Notes: generated from the letters alone by a model not told the origin. DNA of 64,000 nt from Sulfurimonas hydrogeniphila (GCF_009068765.1 NZ_CP035534.1:1984001-2048000), one strand, 5' to 3'. Counted from the stretch's first letter, positions 55,425 through 63,922 are shown. A program made the numbers and translations.

Positions 55425-56816
55425 TTAGGCTATATTTTGTTTTTGCATTGTAAGTTTAAAAAGCGTTTCTATGTGTTTGAGTGATTCCAAATGTGCATCT
55501 ATCAAAGTAATAATACCTTTTCTTACCCAGTCTGCCAATATGTCATCACTCAGTGCATTGAGTTTTTCTCGGTCGACCACTTTAAATCCGTTCACAAGAA
55601 CTTTTTTCTCATCACCTTCACCTACAGAAATTTCTCTCTCTTCAAGAATACCGCTTTGACTAATCACTTTGGCAACATTGGCTGTAATCACTGCCTGGTT
55701 TTCATGATTTGTCAAAAATTCTATGGCATGTGTCAACAGTTCTGACTGCTCACCGCTTTTTTTAAAAAGCTGTTTGCCTTTTGATTTTGAAACAAGCGGT
55801 GATTCTTCATCTATGAGAATGACCTTTTGCTCCGGATTTTCTTTCGTACTTGCCAAAGCAAACGGATATTTTCTCAAAAACGACGGAACATACTGTGTAA
55901 TCCATTTTCCTTCTTCATTAATTGCCAAAGAGTCACCGCCAAGTGATACAAGCGCAATAAGTGAAGGATTTTCATCCGCACTGAAAACTACAGGAAAATT
56001 CGAGCCTACTGTTGCCACTTCACTGGCTAAAACAGGAATAAAAGCACTCTGTTTTGCAAAGTTTAAATTTTCCATTGCCGCTATTTTAAGGTCTTTGTGT
56101 TTTTCTTTGTCTAAGACTACTAAATTTTTATACATGGTTTTCCTTTTTTCTTTGGTTTGTTTTTTTGGACGACCTCGACTTTTTGAAGCCAGTGTCATTC
56201 CGACAAGTGATTCTAATTCTTTTATAAATTCAGGAGTTGCTGTTATACTTTGTTTTTCCAGAGAATGTTTGATAAAAGAAATCTTTTTTTCATCTTTTTG
56301 TTCATTAAAAAGTTTTGCATACGCTTCAACCCTTTTTTCATCTGTATAGCCCAATTCTTTATACATTGGATGATAACTTACAATACTGTCTGCTCTACTG
56401 TAAAGGTTTTTACCTATACTGCTAAAAGAATGATTTTTCCCAGCCAATTGTTCAATGTATATCATGACATCAAATAAAAAAGATTTGTCCTCTACAAGAG
56501 AAGCTTTATATCTTCCTTCCCACAGTGTGCCACTGCGCTGGTATTTTTTATTATAGTAACCGACATATCTTCGTCCCAAACTCTGCATAAACTTTGGCAA
56601 AGTATCAGGTGCTGCCGGAGTAGCCAAAAATTCAAAACACTGACTAAGCAAGCTGTAGGCATGAATATGCAGTAAATTATCTGCTGAGAGCTCTTTTACT
56701 ATGTTCATAAATACCGTATAATCATCACTGTCCTTAAAAAGCACCATATCATTGATACTCTTTAAAAGTACATGCTGTGATAAATTCTCTACAAAAACTC
56801 TGGTTTTCCGTGCCAA
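55425..56816 (-). CDS. RAYT-like transposase domain fused to SapC domain
   Basis: This 463 aa protein starts at TTG with SD AAGGA 6 nt upstream. Residues 1-130 look like a REP-associated (Y1) transposase domain: RSGTLWEGRYKASLVED and MIYIEQLAG match, but the HUH site reads SQCFEF at 58-63, so both metal-binding His are replaced (Cys60, Glu62). An AT-hook-like RGRPKK (214-219) follows. From Met228 (MYKNLVVLDKEKH) to about 440 it is a SapC-family domain. The Met228 codon (56135) has its own SD (AAAAGGA, 5 nt upstream), so SapC alone may also be made. The gene heads a T1SS operon as sapC does in C. fetus. SapC function is unknown. Confidence 0.8.
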   Translation of the reverse strand: MARKTRVFVENLSQHVLLKSINDMVLFKDSDDYTVFMNIVKELSADNLLHIHAYSLLSQCFEFLATPAAPDTLPKFMQSLGRRYVGYYNKKYQRSGTLWEGRYKASLVEDKSFLFDVMIYIEQLAGKNHSFSSIGKNLYSRADSIVSYHPMYKELGYTDEKRVEAYAKLFNEQKDEKKISFIKHSLEKQSITATPEFIKELESLVGMTLASKSRGRPKKQTKEKRKTMYKNLVVLDKEKHKDLKIAAMENLNFAKQSAFIPVLASEVATVGSNFPVVFSADENPSLIALVSLGGDSLAINEEGKWITQYVPSFLRKYPFALASTKENPEQKVILIDEESPLVSKSKGKQLFKKSGEQSELLTHAIEFLTNHENQAVITANVAKVISQSGILEEREISVGEGDEKKVLVNGFKVVDREKLNALSDDILADWVRKGIITLIDAHLESLKHIETLFKLTMQKQNIA

Positions 56817-56925
56817 GCAAATTCCTTGATTTATTCTCAGAATGCATTGTAGTAGAATAAAACTTTATTGTTTATTAAATCACTCCGACACTGTTTTTAT
56901 TTTAAATAATTGGTGCCATAGTGAT

Positions 56926-57381
56926 TTAAAAATTTTCTGCAATTCCCCAGTTAATATTTGGTATCGCACTTTTTAAAACATGAAATATCTCCTGCATAAC
57001 AAAAGCATCTACAACTGCTGTTGCAAGAATATTTTGAGATGCCAATGATATTTTTATCTCATTTTTTGCCTGTAAGGTAAAATTTACTTCCATAAGCAAC
57101 TCTTCTTTTGTTCTATAAAGCTCAAGATTGACTCCGTCAGTTTCTGTCCGTGCTGATACAGCAGAATTTTTATTTTCCTGTATTGTCCGGATCGGAGTAT
57201 CAAGAGAAAAATGTTTTTCAAGAAACTCTTGGGCAGTCGGAATCAGATCTAAAATAAAATTTCTTGTAATCATAAAATCTATTCGGTTGTGTATGTCTTC
57301 ATAATTAATGACAAAGCGTATCCGGTCTTCTACCACATCATAAATTGGTGTAAATGTTTGTGCAGTTACTGTTTTTTTCAT
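56926..57381 (-). CDS. hypothetical protein next to the secretion locus
   Basis: This 151 aa protein has alternating beta and helical segments (RIRFVINYEDIHNRIDFMITR, shown in part) and no signal peptide or membrane helix. I do not recognise it. It lies upstream of the RAYT-SapC gene on the same strand, separated by 109 nt, and may belong to the same system. Its start at ATG 57381 is natural; a T-rich stretch follows its 3' end. Confidence 0.6.
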   Translation of the reverse strand: MKKTVTAQTFTPIYDVVEDRIRFVINYEDIHNRIDFMITRNFILDLIPTAQEFLEKHFSLDTPIRTIQENKNSAVSARTETDGVNLELYRTKEELLMEVNFTLQAKNEIKISLASQNILATAVVDAFVMQEIFHVLKSAIPNINWGIAENF

Positions 57382-57460
57382 AACGCAAATTATATCTTTT
57401 TTTCACTGGTTTTAGCTTTGCTCAAGGTTTTTTAGATATTATTCTGCTTCTACAATATTT

Positions 57461-57537
57461 GCCGACATAGCTCAGTTGGCTAGAGCAGCTGATTTGTAAT
57501 CAGCAGGCCCGGGGTTCAAATCCTCGTGTCGGCACCA
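57461..57537 (+). tRNA. tRNA-Thr (TGT), second copy
   Basis: All 77 nt, including encoded CCA, are identical to the copy at 39596-39672, but on the opposite strand. A -10-like TATTAT lies at 57437-57442. The protease gene ends 2 nt beyond the tRNA 3' end in convergent orientation. Confidence 0.97.
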
Positions 57538-57539
57538 TT

Positions 57540-58970
57540 TTATATCACGACCATAGTATTATCCTGAAAATAAATACCTGTCAAATCAATAAACTCCTGC
57601 GAATTTGAAAACCCTACAACCACATCAGCCTGTGTAAATCCCTTGTTCATTGCTTCTTCCCAATAGAGTAAACCGTCGGTATCTGCGCTTCGAAACAAAA
57701 CATTTTCATACAGAGAATTTATAAATTCTGCATTTGTCTGTGAAACACCGTACAAAGAGCTAAACTCAGCAGAAAGTACAAAAGAGTTTGCAATATCGTT
57801 AATACTCTGTCCGTTGTTAAGGTTATTTACCCAGTAGTTTAAACCGGCGCTGTCTGCAACCCTGTCCAAAACAGCAAGGTAAAGTCTTCCTATAGCCGCT
57901 TCACTGCTTTGAGTATAAAAAACAGTACTTCTTTGGTAGGCAGTAAGGTTTACTGCAACGCTGTCAATATAAAGTGCTTCTACGTTTGTAAGCACATCAA
58001 AACCGGTATCTGTTCCCGCTACTACAATAGTATTGTTAAAATAATCCACTCTCGGCACCCAGGTAATACCTTCTTCATACACAGTATCATACCCATTCCC
58101 TGCATCTACGTTATTATTGAGAGAATTGAGAACAATTGTATCAGAAGATTGACTTCCGACAATATTTTCTATATAAGTATCTTCAGTTAATGCCAGATAG
58201 TGTTTCACTTGACCATTTATAATGATACTTTGTGCACCCGGATTTATATCAATATATTCATTCCCTGATGCACTGAGAGATTCAAGTGAAATTGTATCAT
58301 TCCCTCCAAAATCATAAATAGTTGCGATATTCCCTGTTGTCTGAAAGTTACCATATATCTTCTGGCTGTAAAGCAACGCATTTAAATCATACAAGGTATC
58401 GCCTGTATCCTCTTTCACACCATATATAGTCTGTAATGCCTTAATATCCGCTGCCTGATAGGAAGTAAAAGTATTGATGCCGTTATAAGGATTATAGGAC
58501 ATATCGGTATCATGTATATCTACACCTGGGTAAAAACCGTCTCCAAAAGGATGGCTTAGTCCAAGAGCATGCCCTATTTCATGCATCAATGCAGAATAAC
58601 CAAGCCCTCCATAGCTAAAATCCTCATCATTAAAAGCTGCAGAAATATAAATATCTCCAGAAGGGCTTTTCACATCAGAATAAGGAGTGTAGGCATATCC
58701 GAGAGTTGTCGAATCTGACATATTTTTGTCAGATATGACTATATCTCCTACTCCGCTTGCATCATATATAAAATCTAGATTTATAAGAGCAGTAATATAA
58801 TCAAATATTTTAAAAGCAGCATTTTTGAGTGCTGCTGATACTGTGACACTGCCTTCATAATCTGCAGCAAGTTCATAACTGAGTCTTGAACTCTTAAAGG
58901 AGAAAGAAACCGTTGTTTTGTCCCATTTATCACCATATATTAAACCATCAACCAATTCTTGTGTAGTCAT
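57540..58970 (-). CDS. M10-type metalloprotease with DUF4214, likely T1SS substrate
   Basis: This 476 aa protein has no Sec signal. The zinc motif HEIGHALGLSH (His130, His134, His140) and Met-turn DMSYN (Met157) mark a serralysin-like protease. A middle part (about 220-330) has degenerate RTX-like strands (GGNDTISLESL, GNGYDTVYEEG) but no true GGxGxD repeats. Residues about 357-476 hold DUF4214 repeats (LYLAVLDRVADSAGLNYWV). The end DNTMVVI is an acidic-hydrophobic tail typical of T1SS signals. Export by the nearby tolC-hlyD-ABC genes is inferred. Confidence 0.85.
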   Translation of the reverse strand: MTTQELVDGLIYGDKWDKTTVSFSFKSSRLSYELAADYEGSVTVSAALKNAAFKIFDYITALINLDFIYDASGVGDIVISDKNMSDSTTLGYAYTPYSDVKSPSGDIYISAAFNDEDFSYGGLGYSALMHEIGHALGLSHPFGDGFYPGVDIHDTDMSYNPYNGINTFTSYQAADIKALQTIYGVKEDTGDTLYDLNALLYSQKIYGNFQTTGNIATIYDFGGNDTISLESLSASGNEYIDINPGAQSIIINGQVKHYLALTEDTYIENIVGSQSSDTIVLNSLNNNVDAGNGYDTVYEEGITWVPRVDYFNNTIVVAGTDTGFDVLTNVEALYIDSVAVNLTAYQRSTVFYTQSSEAAIGRLYLAVLDRVADSAGLNYWVNNLNNGQSINDIANSFVLSAEFSSLYGVSQTNAEFINSLYENVLFRSADTDGLLYWEEAMNKGFTQADVVVGFSNSQEFIDLTGIYFQDNTMVVI

Positions 58971-58997
58971 AACAGTATTATACCGGCTTTATACTAA

Positions 58998-60494
58998 CTA
59001 ATACGAAATTTCCTGATCGCCGGTACCGCTCCCTGGTCCAGTGTCGGGACCAGGATTGGCAGCAGCAGCGGCAGCATCTGCTTCCTCTTTTGCCTGCGTC
59101 GCCGCATCCTCGGCTGTACTTTGTGCATTCTGCACCTGAGTAAGTTTTGCAGCGGCATCACTTTCTATCTGCACTGCCTGCTCCTTATATATTTGCACAT
59201 TAAGATTTGCAGCAACGGCTTTATCACTCGCTGTCTGAGCATCTTCAGAGAGCGATACAGCCAGATCTGAGTGTTCTTTTGCTGCATCTTTTAAAATATT
59301 AATTTGACTGAGACTGTTTTCTGTTTGTGCACTTTGAGCGTTAAAACTTGTCTGTGTCGCTTCCAAGAGAGTCTCATTTGCTTTTTGTGTTGCTATGTCT
59401 GCCTGATTTCTGGCAGTATTTAATTCTTCAGATGCCAAAGTTTCTATAGTTGTCACATCCTGTGTCAGCTGATGTATATCATTTGCTGTATTCTGTGCGC
59501 TCTCTGACTGTGCTTGTGCTGTTGCAGCCGCTGTTGCAGCCGCTGATTCTCTTGCCGCATCCGCTGCCGCCTGTGCAGCTGCATCCGCTGCTGCCTGTGC
59601 AGCCTCATACGCACTGATTTCATAAGCTGTAACATTCTCTTTTGCCTCTACAATTCTGTTAAAGGCCTCGTTGGCACTGTTTGCAGCTTCTGTTGCTGCC
59701 TGTGCCGCCTGCAATGCATTTTCTTTTGCCTGAAGGGCAGTCTGTTCATATTCCAGTGCCAGACTTTTTGCTGTATCTATTTGTGTTTCAACTTCATTCG
59801 TCACTGCAGTTGCAACAGAATTTTGGTTAAAATTACCGGTTTGCTGTATTGCACTCTCTGTATTTGCACTTACAGCTGTATTGACACTTTTGCTTACTTT
59901 TACCTCTTGTGTTGCAACAGACACACTTTTTTTTTGTTCTTTTGCTGTTTTTGGTTCCTGCGGTGCTTCTCCGACAGGAACAAAAGTATACTCTCCTGCC
60001 TGTACATCCTGGCAGCTTCCTGAAGCACACACAACAATTGCATGCTCAATACACTGTATGAAATCTCCGTTTTCCCCTGTTGTTCCTTCAAAAACTGTTC
60101 CTCTGATACCGATTGTGGCATTTCTTGTTTTGAGATGAAAACGTTCCTGTGCTATTTTTCCTATTTTTCCCGTTATAACCCTGAAAAATCCTCTGCTGAC
60201 TTTAAAGTCTGCTTTTGATTCCTGCGCAGTATCAAAAAAATATTCCTCTGTTTTAAAAATTGTTTTTTCACCAAGAGTAATAACTGTGTCATCTTTAAAA
60301 ACAATTTTTGCCAAAGAATTTTTAGCCGTGCTTATTATATCTTTACGCTCTATTGGAAGAGATTCAAAGGCTTTGACAGATCTGTTGTCTCGCAAAATAT
60401 GGACATCTCCTTTGAGCAGAGCAAAAGAACCTATACTCCCATGTACCCCAACCGTACATGTCAAAATTAACAAAACTATTTTAAAAATCTTCAT
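58998..60494 (-). CDS. FecR-domain protein with long Ala-rich coiled coil
   Basis: This 498 aa exported protein has a signal peptide, a FecR domain (about 25-165, with TRNATIGIRGTVFEG and a Cys pair CIEH/CASGSC), then about 230 residues rich in Ala, Glu and Gln that repeat in alanine-type coiled coil, ending in a Gly/Pro tail (PGPDTGPGSGTGDQEIS). FecR domains in such proteins often bind cell-wall or act structurally, not in iron signalling. It lies between the protease and the barrel gene. Confidence 0.8.
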   Translation of the reverse strand: MKIFKIVLLILTCTVGVHGSIGSFALLKGDVHILRDNRSVKAFESLPIERKDIISTAKNSLAKIVFKDDTVITLGEKTIFKTEEYFFDTAQESKADFKVSRGFFRVITGKIGKIAQERFHLKTRNATIGIRGTVFEGTTGENGDFIQCIEHAIVVCASGSCQDVQAGEYTFVPVGEAPQEPKTAKEQKKSVSVATQEVKVSKSVNTAVSANTESAIQQTGNFNQNSVATAVTNEVETQIDTAKSLALEYEQTALQAKENALQAAQAATEAANSANEAFNRIVEAKENVTAYEISAYEAAQAAADAAAQAAADAARESAAATAAATAQAQSESAQNTANDIHQLTQDVTTIETLASEELNTARNQADIATQKANETLLEATQTSFNAQSAQTENSLSQINILKDAAKEHSDLAVSLSEDAQTASDKAVAANLNVQIYKEQAVQIESDAAAKLTQVQNAQSTAEDAATQAKEEADAAAAAANPGPDTGPGSGTGDQEISY

Positions 60495-60506
60495 AATGAT
60501 TCCTTT

Positions 60507-61673
60507 TTAAAAATACCGGGACAACATGAGGCTCAGTGTATTCTTTTTATAGGCAAAAGCACTGATTGTTGACTCGTTTTTTATATAATTGTATTTCAAA
60601 GAAAGATTATATACTTTGTAAAAACTTCTTGAGACTGTTGTCCCATACGTTTTTCTTCTGTCTTCTCTTTCTCCCAAACTGACATCATGATCGATAAAAT
60701 GTCTCTTTTCATATTTTGCATCTACAGCAAAAGCATATTTTTTTATAAATGTTCTGCTGTAGCCTGTTTCAAATATATATTCATCTCGACTGATATCTGT
60801 TCTGTTTCCGAATTCTTTTCTTATTTTTTGGTATGCCACAGTACATTTTACAGCAGTCTGTGTTGTGAGATTATACATTGCAAAGAGTTTATACAAAGCT
60901 ATATTGTCATTTTTTGTTTTATCTTCATCATGAACAAATTTATCTTTTTTAAAGGCAATATCCATTTTCGTCCGCAAACGTTGAAAAAACACTTTTGAAA
61001 GTTTCACGCCCAGACCATATGTGTACATATAATGCCGTGCGGCATAATTTAAATCATTTAGAAGTATCTGCGGGCTAAGAGTATATCCGTTTTTATGTAC
61101 AGCAGGTCCACTCGCAAGAGAAGTATACAACATATTTTGATCAGAGTATTTTAAACCATTCCTGTGAAAAAGCAAAACACTGTCTTCCCATGTTGTAAAC
61201 GGGTAGTCCGGCATTGTATAAGTATGGGAGAAATAAACAAGTTTGTCTATAAAGATATCACTTACAGCATTTGTGTCATTGCTTAAAATAATCGAGTTAT
61301 AACTTGTAACAGGTTCATAGGTATTGTTTCTGATGTTGCTGTCATATGTTGTCCCTGCAGACAAAAGGACAAAATATTTATGCAGTCGTTTTGTTCGATC
61401 AATTTGTTTAAGATAATATTGTGCCTCTTTTTTAAATTCGGCTTTTTTTAAAATCAAAAAAAGTTTTTTGGCGTCTTGAAGTTCTCCCAGATTGTATAAA
61501 GATTTTGCCAGATAGAGTATTACTTTTTCATTTTCAGGTTCCTTTACATGTAATATATAAAATTTTTCATATGCCTGCACAAAATTCTCTTCTTTATACA
61601 GGGTCACTGCATCTGAAAACACAGAAGCAAAAAGCTGAACAGTTGCAAATAATAAAATATATATAAATCGCAT
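60507..61673 (-). CDS. TPR plus outer-membrane beta-barrel protein
   Basis: This 388 aa protein has a signal peptide (MRFIYILLFATVQLFASVFS), TPR-like helices (about 25-100: LYLAKSLYNLGELQDAKKL) and then about 280 residues of amphipathic strands ending in LSLMLSRYF, a barrel C-terminal signal with final Phe. The layout resembles the Slam/DUF560 surface-assembly proteins. It starts the operon with the FecR and protease genes (12 and 27 nt gaps). Confidence 0.7.
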   Translation of the reverse strand: MRFIYILLFATVQLFASVFSDAVTLYKEENFVQAYEKFYILHVKEPENEKVILYLAKSLYNLGELQDAKKLFLILKKAEFKKEAQYYLKQIDRTKRLHKYFVLLSAGTTYDSNIRNNTYEPVTSYNSIILSNDTNAVSDIFIDKLVYFSHTYTMPDYPFTTWEDSVLLFHRNGLKYSDQNMLYTSLASGPAVHKNGYTLSPQILLNDLNYAARHYMYTYGLGVKLSKVFFQRLRTKMDIAFKKDKFVHDEDKTKNDNIALYKLFAMYNLTTQTAVKCTVAYQKIRKEFGNRTDISRDEYIFETGYSRTFIKKYAFAVDAKYEKRHFIDHDVSLGEREDRRKTYGTTVSRSFYKVYNLSLKYNYIKNESTISAFAYKKNTLSLMLSRYF

Positions 61674-61688
61674 GTTTTAATTCCTTTT

Positions 61689-61711
61689 TTTAAAGTATAG
61701 TATACTTTAAA
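61689..61711. promoter_or_regulatory. 23 bp perfect palindrome in the divergent promoter
   Basis: Arms TTTAAAGTATA and TATACTTTAAA meet at a single G (61700). Each arm contains TATACT, a -10-like box, one on each strand, so the dyad could hold two back-to-back promoters (starts near 61713 plus and 61687 minus) and serve as the operator of a dimeric regulator. It lies 16 nt from the barrel gene and 33 nt from the cyclase gene. Confidence 0.6.
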
Positions 61712-61744
61712 TTGATTTTCCTTAAAATATGTTATCATTCATGT

Positions 61745-63907
61745 ATGAACAAATATAAAAAAATATTGATGCAGCTTTTCATTTTTGTCAATATTACACT
61801 TATATCCATGTTTGCCTATTTAAAATACCCTTCCTTCTTTTCGCTGTTTGAAAATAAACTCAATGATGTAATGTTTCTTGCAAGAGGAGACAAAACAGCA
61901 GATGATCGTATAGTTATTGTTGATATTGATGAAAAAAGTCTTCAACAACTCGGACAGTGGCCATGGAGCAGAAACAAAATTGCTACGATTTTAGAGCATC
62001 TGACACAATACGGTGCAGGTATTATCGGTTTGGATATTGTGTTTGCAGAAAAAGACAACAGTTCTCCAAAACTTGTGCTGCAGAAGCTTGGTTTGAAAAA
62101 TATAGCAGCAGAAGATTATGATAAAATTTTGGCAGAAACAATTGCTGCATCACCTACTGTTACGGGCTATGTTTTTGCACTGAAAAATGATACCCTGGAA
62201 AAAAGAGAAACCCTTCCAAAAACAACTGCAATTATTATAGAAAAAAACAAACCGGAAAAATCTTCTCTGATTAAACCTTACAGGGCCATTGTAAATATCC
62301 CTGTCATTAAAAATGCCGCTTATTCCAGTGGATATTTTAATACCATACCGGATGAAGACGGTGTGGTGAGAAGTATTCCTATGATTATGGAGTACCGTGG
62401 TCTGCTCTACCCCTCTTTAAGCCTGGAGCTTACAAGATTGGCACTTGGGGAGAGAAAAGTTGTTATCAATTATTATAAAAAAGGAGTAGAATCCATTCGT
62501 ATAGGTAAAATCACTATTCCTACCGACAGATTTGGAAGAATGATAATCAATTACAGAGGAAGACAGCACAAATACAAATATATCTCTGCCTGTGATATTT
62601 ATGCAAATAAAATTGATCCAAAAGAGATAGCCGGAAAAATTGTACTTGTCGGAACAACAGCAGCCGGACTGCTTGACCTCAGAAGCACGCCTTTTGACAG
62701 TGTTTACCCTGGTGTTGAAGTCCATGCAACAGCAATTGACAACATACTCAACCAGGAATTTCTTGCCCGTCCCTCATGGATTATCGGTTTTGACATAGTT
62801 GATATATTTCTCTCTTTGAGCATAGCATTCGGGCTGCTGCTTATCCCGAATGCTATGCTCAGTTTTACATTTTTAACTCTTTTCATCACAGGACTGCTCT
62901 TTATGCACTACTATACCATGACTGAAAAGGGACTGCTTATCAATACTCTGTTTCCTTTGGCAGGCATCAGTTTTTTGTTTGTTATTGGAGAAGCTGTCAA
63001 CTACTTCCTTGAATCCAGACAGAAAGAGAGAATCAAACAAAAATTCGCCACAAAAGTTTCTCCAGCCGTTGTTGAAGAACTCATTGCAAATGCAGACTCG
63101 GATACTTTTGATGTCAAAGAAAAAGAGATAACCATACTTTTCAGTGATATAAGAGACTTTACCTCTATATCTGAAAAAATGGATTCTGCAAAAAGTCTTA
63201 TAAACCTCCTAAACGAATATATGACCCCTATGGTGGATATTATCACAAAATATAAAGGTACTGTCGACAAATTTATAGGTGATGCCATCATGGCATACTG
63301 GAATGCACCCACAGATGTGCAAGATCATCCGGATAAAGCCCTGCAGTCTGCAATAGAACAGATTCTACGGCTTGAGACATTAAATATAAAACTCAGCAAA
63401 GAAAAAAAACCAAATATAAATATAGGTATAGGCATCAATACAGGTGTCAGTGTTGTCGGAGAAATGGGTTCCATAGGAAGAAGTGATTACACCTGTATAG
63501 GAGATTCTGTCAACCTGGCATCGCGGGCAGAGGGATTGTGCAAAGTCTATGCAAGTAAAATCATACTGAGTGAATATACAAAAAAAATGCTCAAGAAAGA
63601 CAACTACTTCTTGAGAGAACTTGATACCGTTCGGGTAAAAGGCAAAAACAAACCGGTTACAATCTATGAATGTATGGGATACAAAGAAAAACACTGGGTG
63701 AATTTTAATGAAAATGATACTAGAATCTATACAGAAGCTTTAAAATTGTACAAAAACAGTCATTTTAAAGAGGCAAAAAAATTGTTTACCCGGCTTAACA
63801 ATGCAAACGTCCAAAAACTTTATACCATATATATACAAAGGTGTGAATATTATATACACAACAGACCAAAAGATTTTGACGGTGTTTTTACATTTACAAA
63901 CAAATAA
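61745..63907 (+). CDS. CHASE2-domain class III adenylate/guanylate cyclase
   Basis: This 720 aa protein has an N-terminal helix, an extracytoplasmic CHASE2 sensor (about 35-330; GDKTADDRIVIVDIDEKSL), three membrane helices (about 340-430) and a class III cyclase domain (about 465-650). The metal-binding ILFSDIRDFTSIS, KFIGDAIMAYWNAP and DYTCIGDSVNLASRAEGL are intact, so it should be active, most likely making cAMP. It is divergent from the barrel-FecR-protease operon. The C-terminus has a short TPR-like helical tail. Confidence 0.9.
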   Translation: MNKYKKILMQLFIFVNITLISMFAYLKYPSFFSLFENKLNDVMFLARGDKTADDRIVIVDIDEKSLQQLGQWPWSRNKIATILEHLTQYGAGIIGLDIVFAEKDNSSPKLVLQKLGLKNIAAEDYDKILAETIAASPTVTGYVFALKNDTLEKRETLPKTTAIIIEKNKPEKSSLIKPYRAIVNIPVIKNAAYSSGYFNTIPDEDGVVRSIPMIMEYRGLLYPSLSLELTRLALGERKVVINYYKKGVESIRIGKITIPTDRFGRMIINYRGRQHKYKYISACDIYANKIDPKEIAGKIVLVGTTAAGLLDLRSTPFDSVYPGVEVHATAIDNILNQEFLARPSWIIGFDIVDIFLSLSIAFGLLLIPNAMLSFTFLTLFITGLLFMHYYTMTEKGLLINTLFPLAGISFLFVIGEAVNYFLESRQKERIKQKFATKVSPAVVEELIANADSDTFDVKEKEITILFSDIRDFTSISEKMDSAKSLINLLNEYMTPMVDIITKYKGTVDKFIGDAIMAYWNAPTDVQDHPDKALQSAIEQILRLETLNIKLSKEKKPNINIGIGINTGVSVVGEMGSIGRSDYTCIGDSVNLASRAEGLCKVYASKIILSEYTKKMLKKDNYFLRELDTVRVKGKNKPVTIYECMGYKEKHWVNFNENDTRIYTEALKLYKNSHFKEAKKLFTRLNNANVQKLYTIYIQRCEYYIHNRPKDFDGVFTFTNK

Positions 63908-63922
63908 AAAGGAGCTTTTGCA

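Noticed and set aside
55425-56135. Active transposable element
   Set aside because: The HUH ligands are missing and no terminal repeats or target duplication were seen around the gene, so it is not called as a mobile element.
57540-58970. RTX calcium-binding repeats in the protease
   Set aside because: Only degenerate GGNDT and GNGYDT pieces are seen and no tandem GGxGxDxUx nonapeptides, so I do not call an RTX array.
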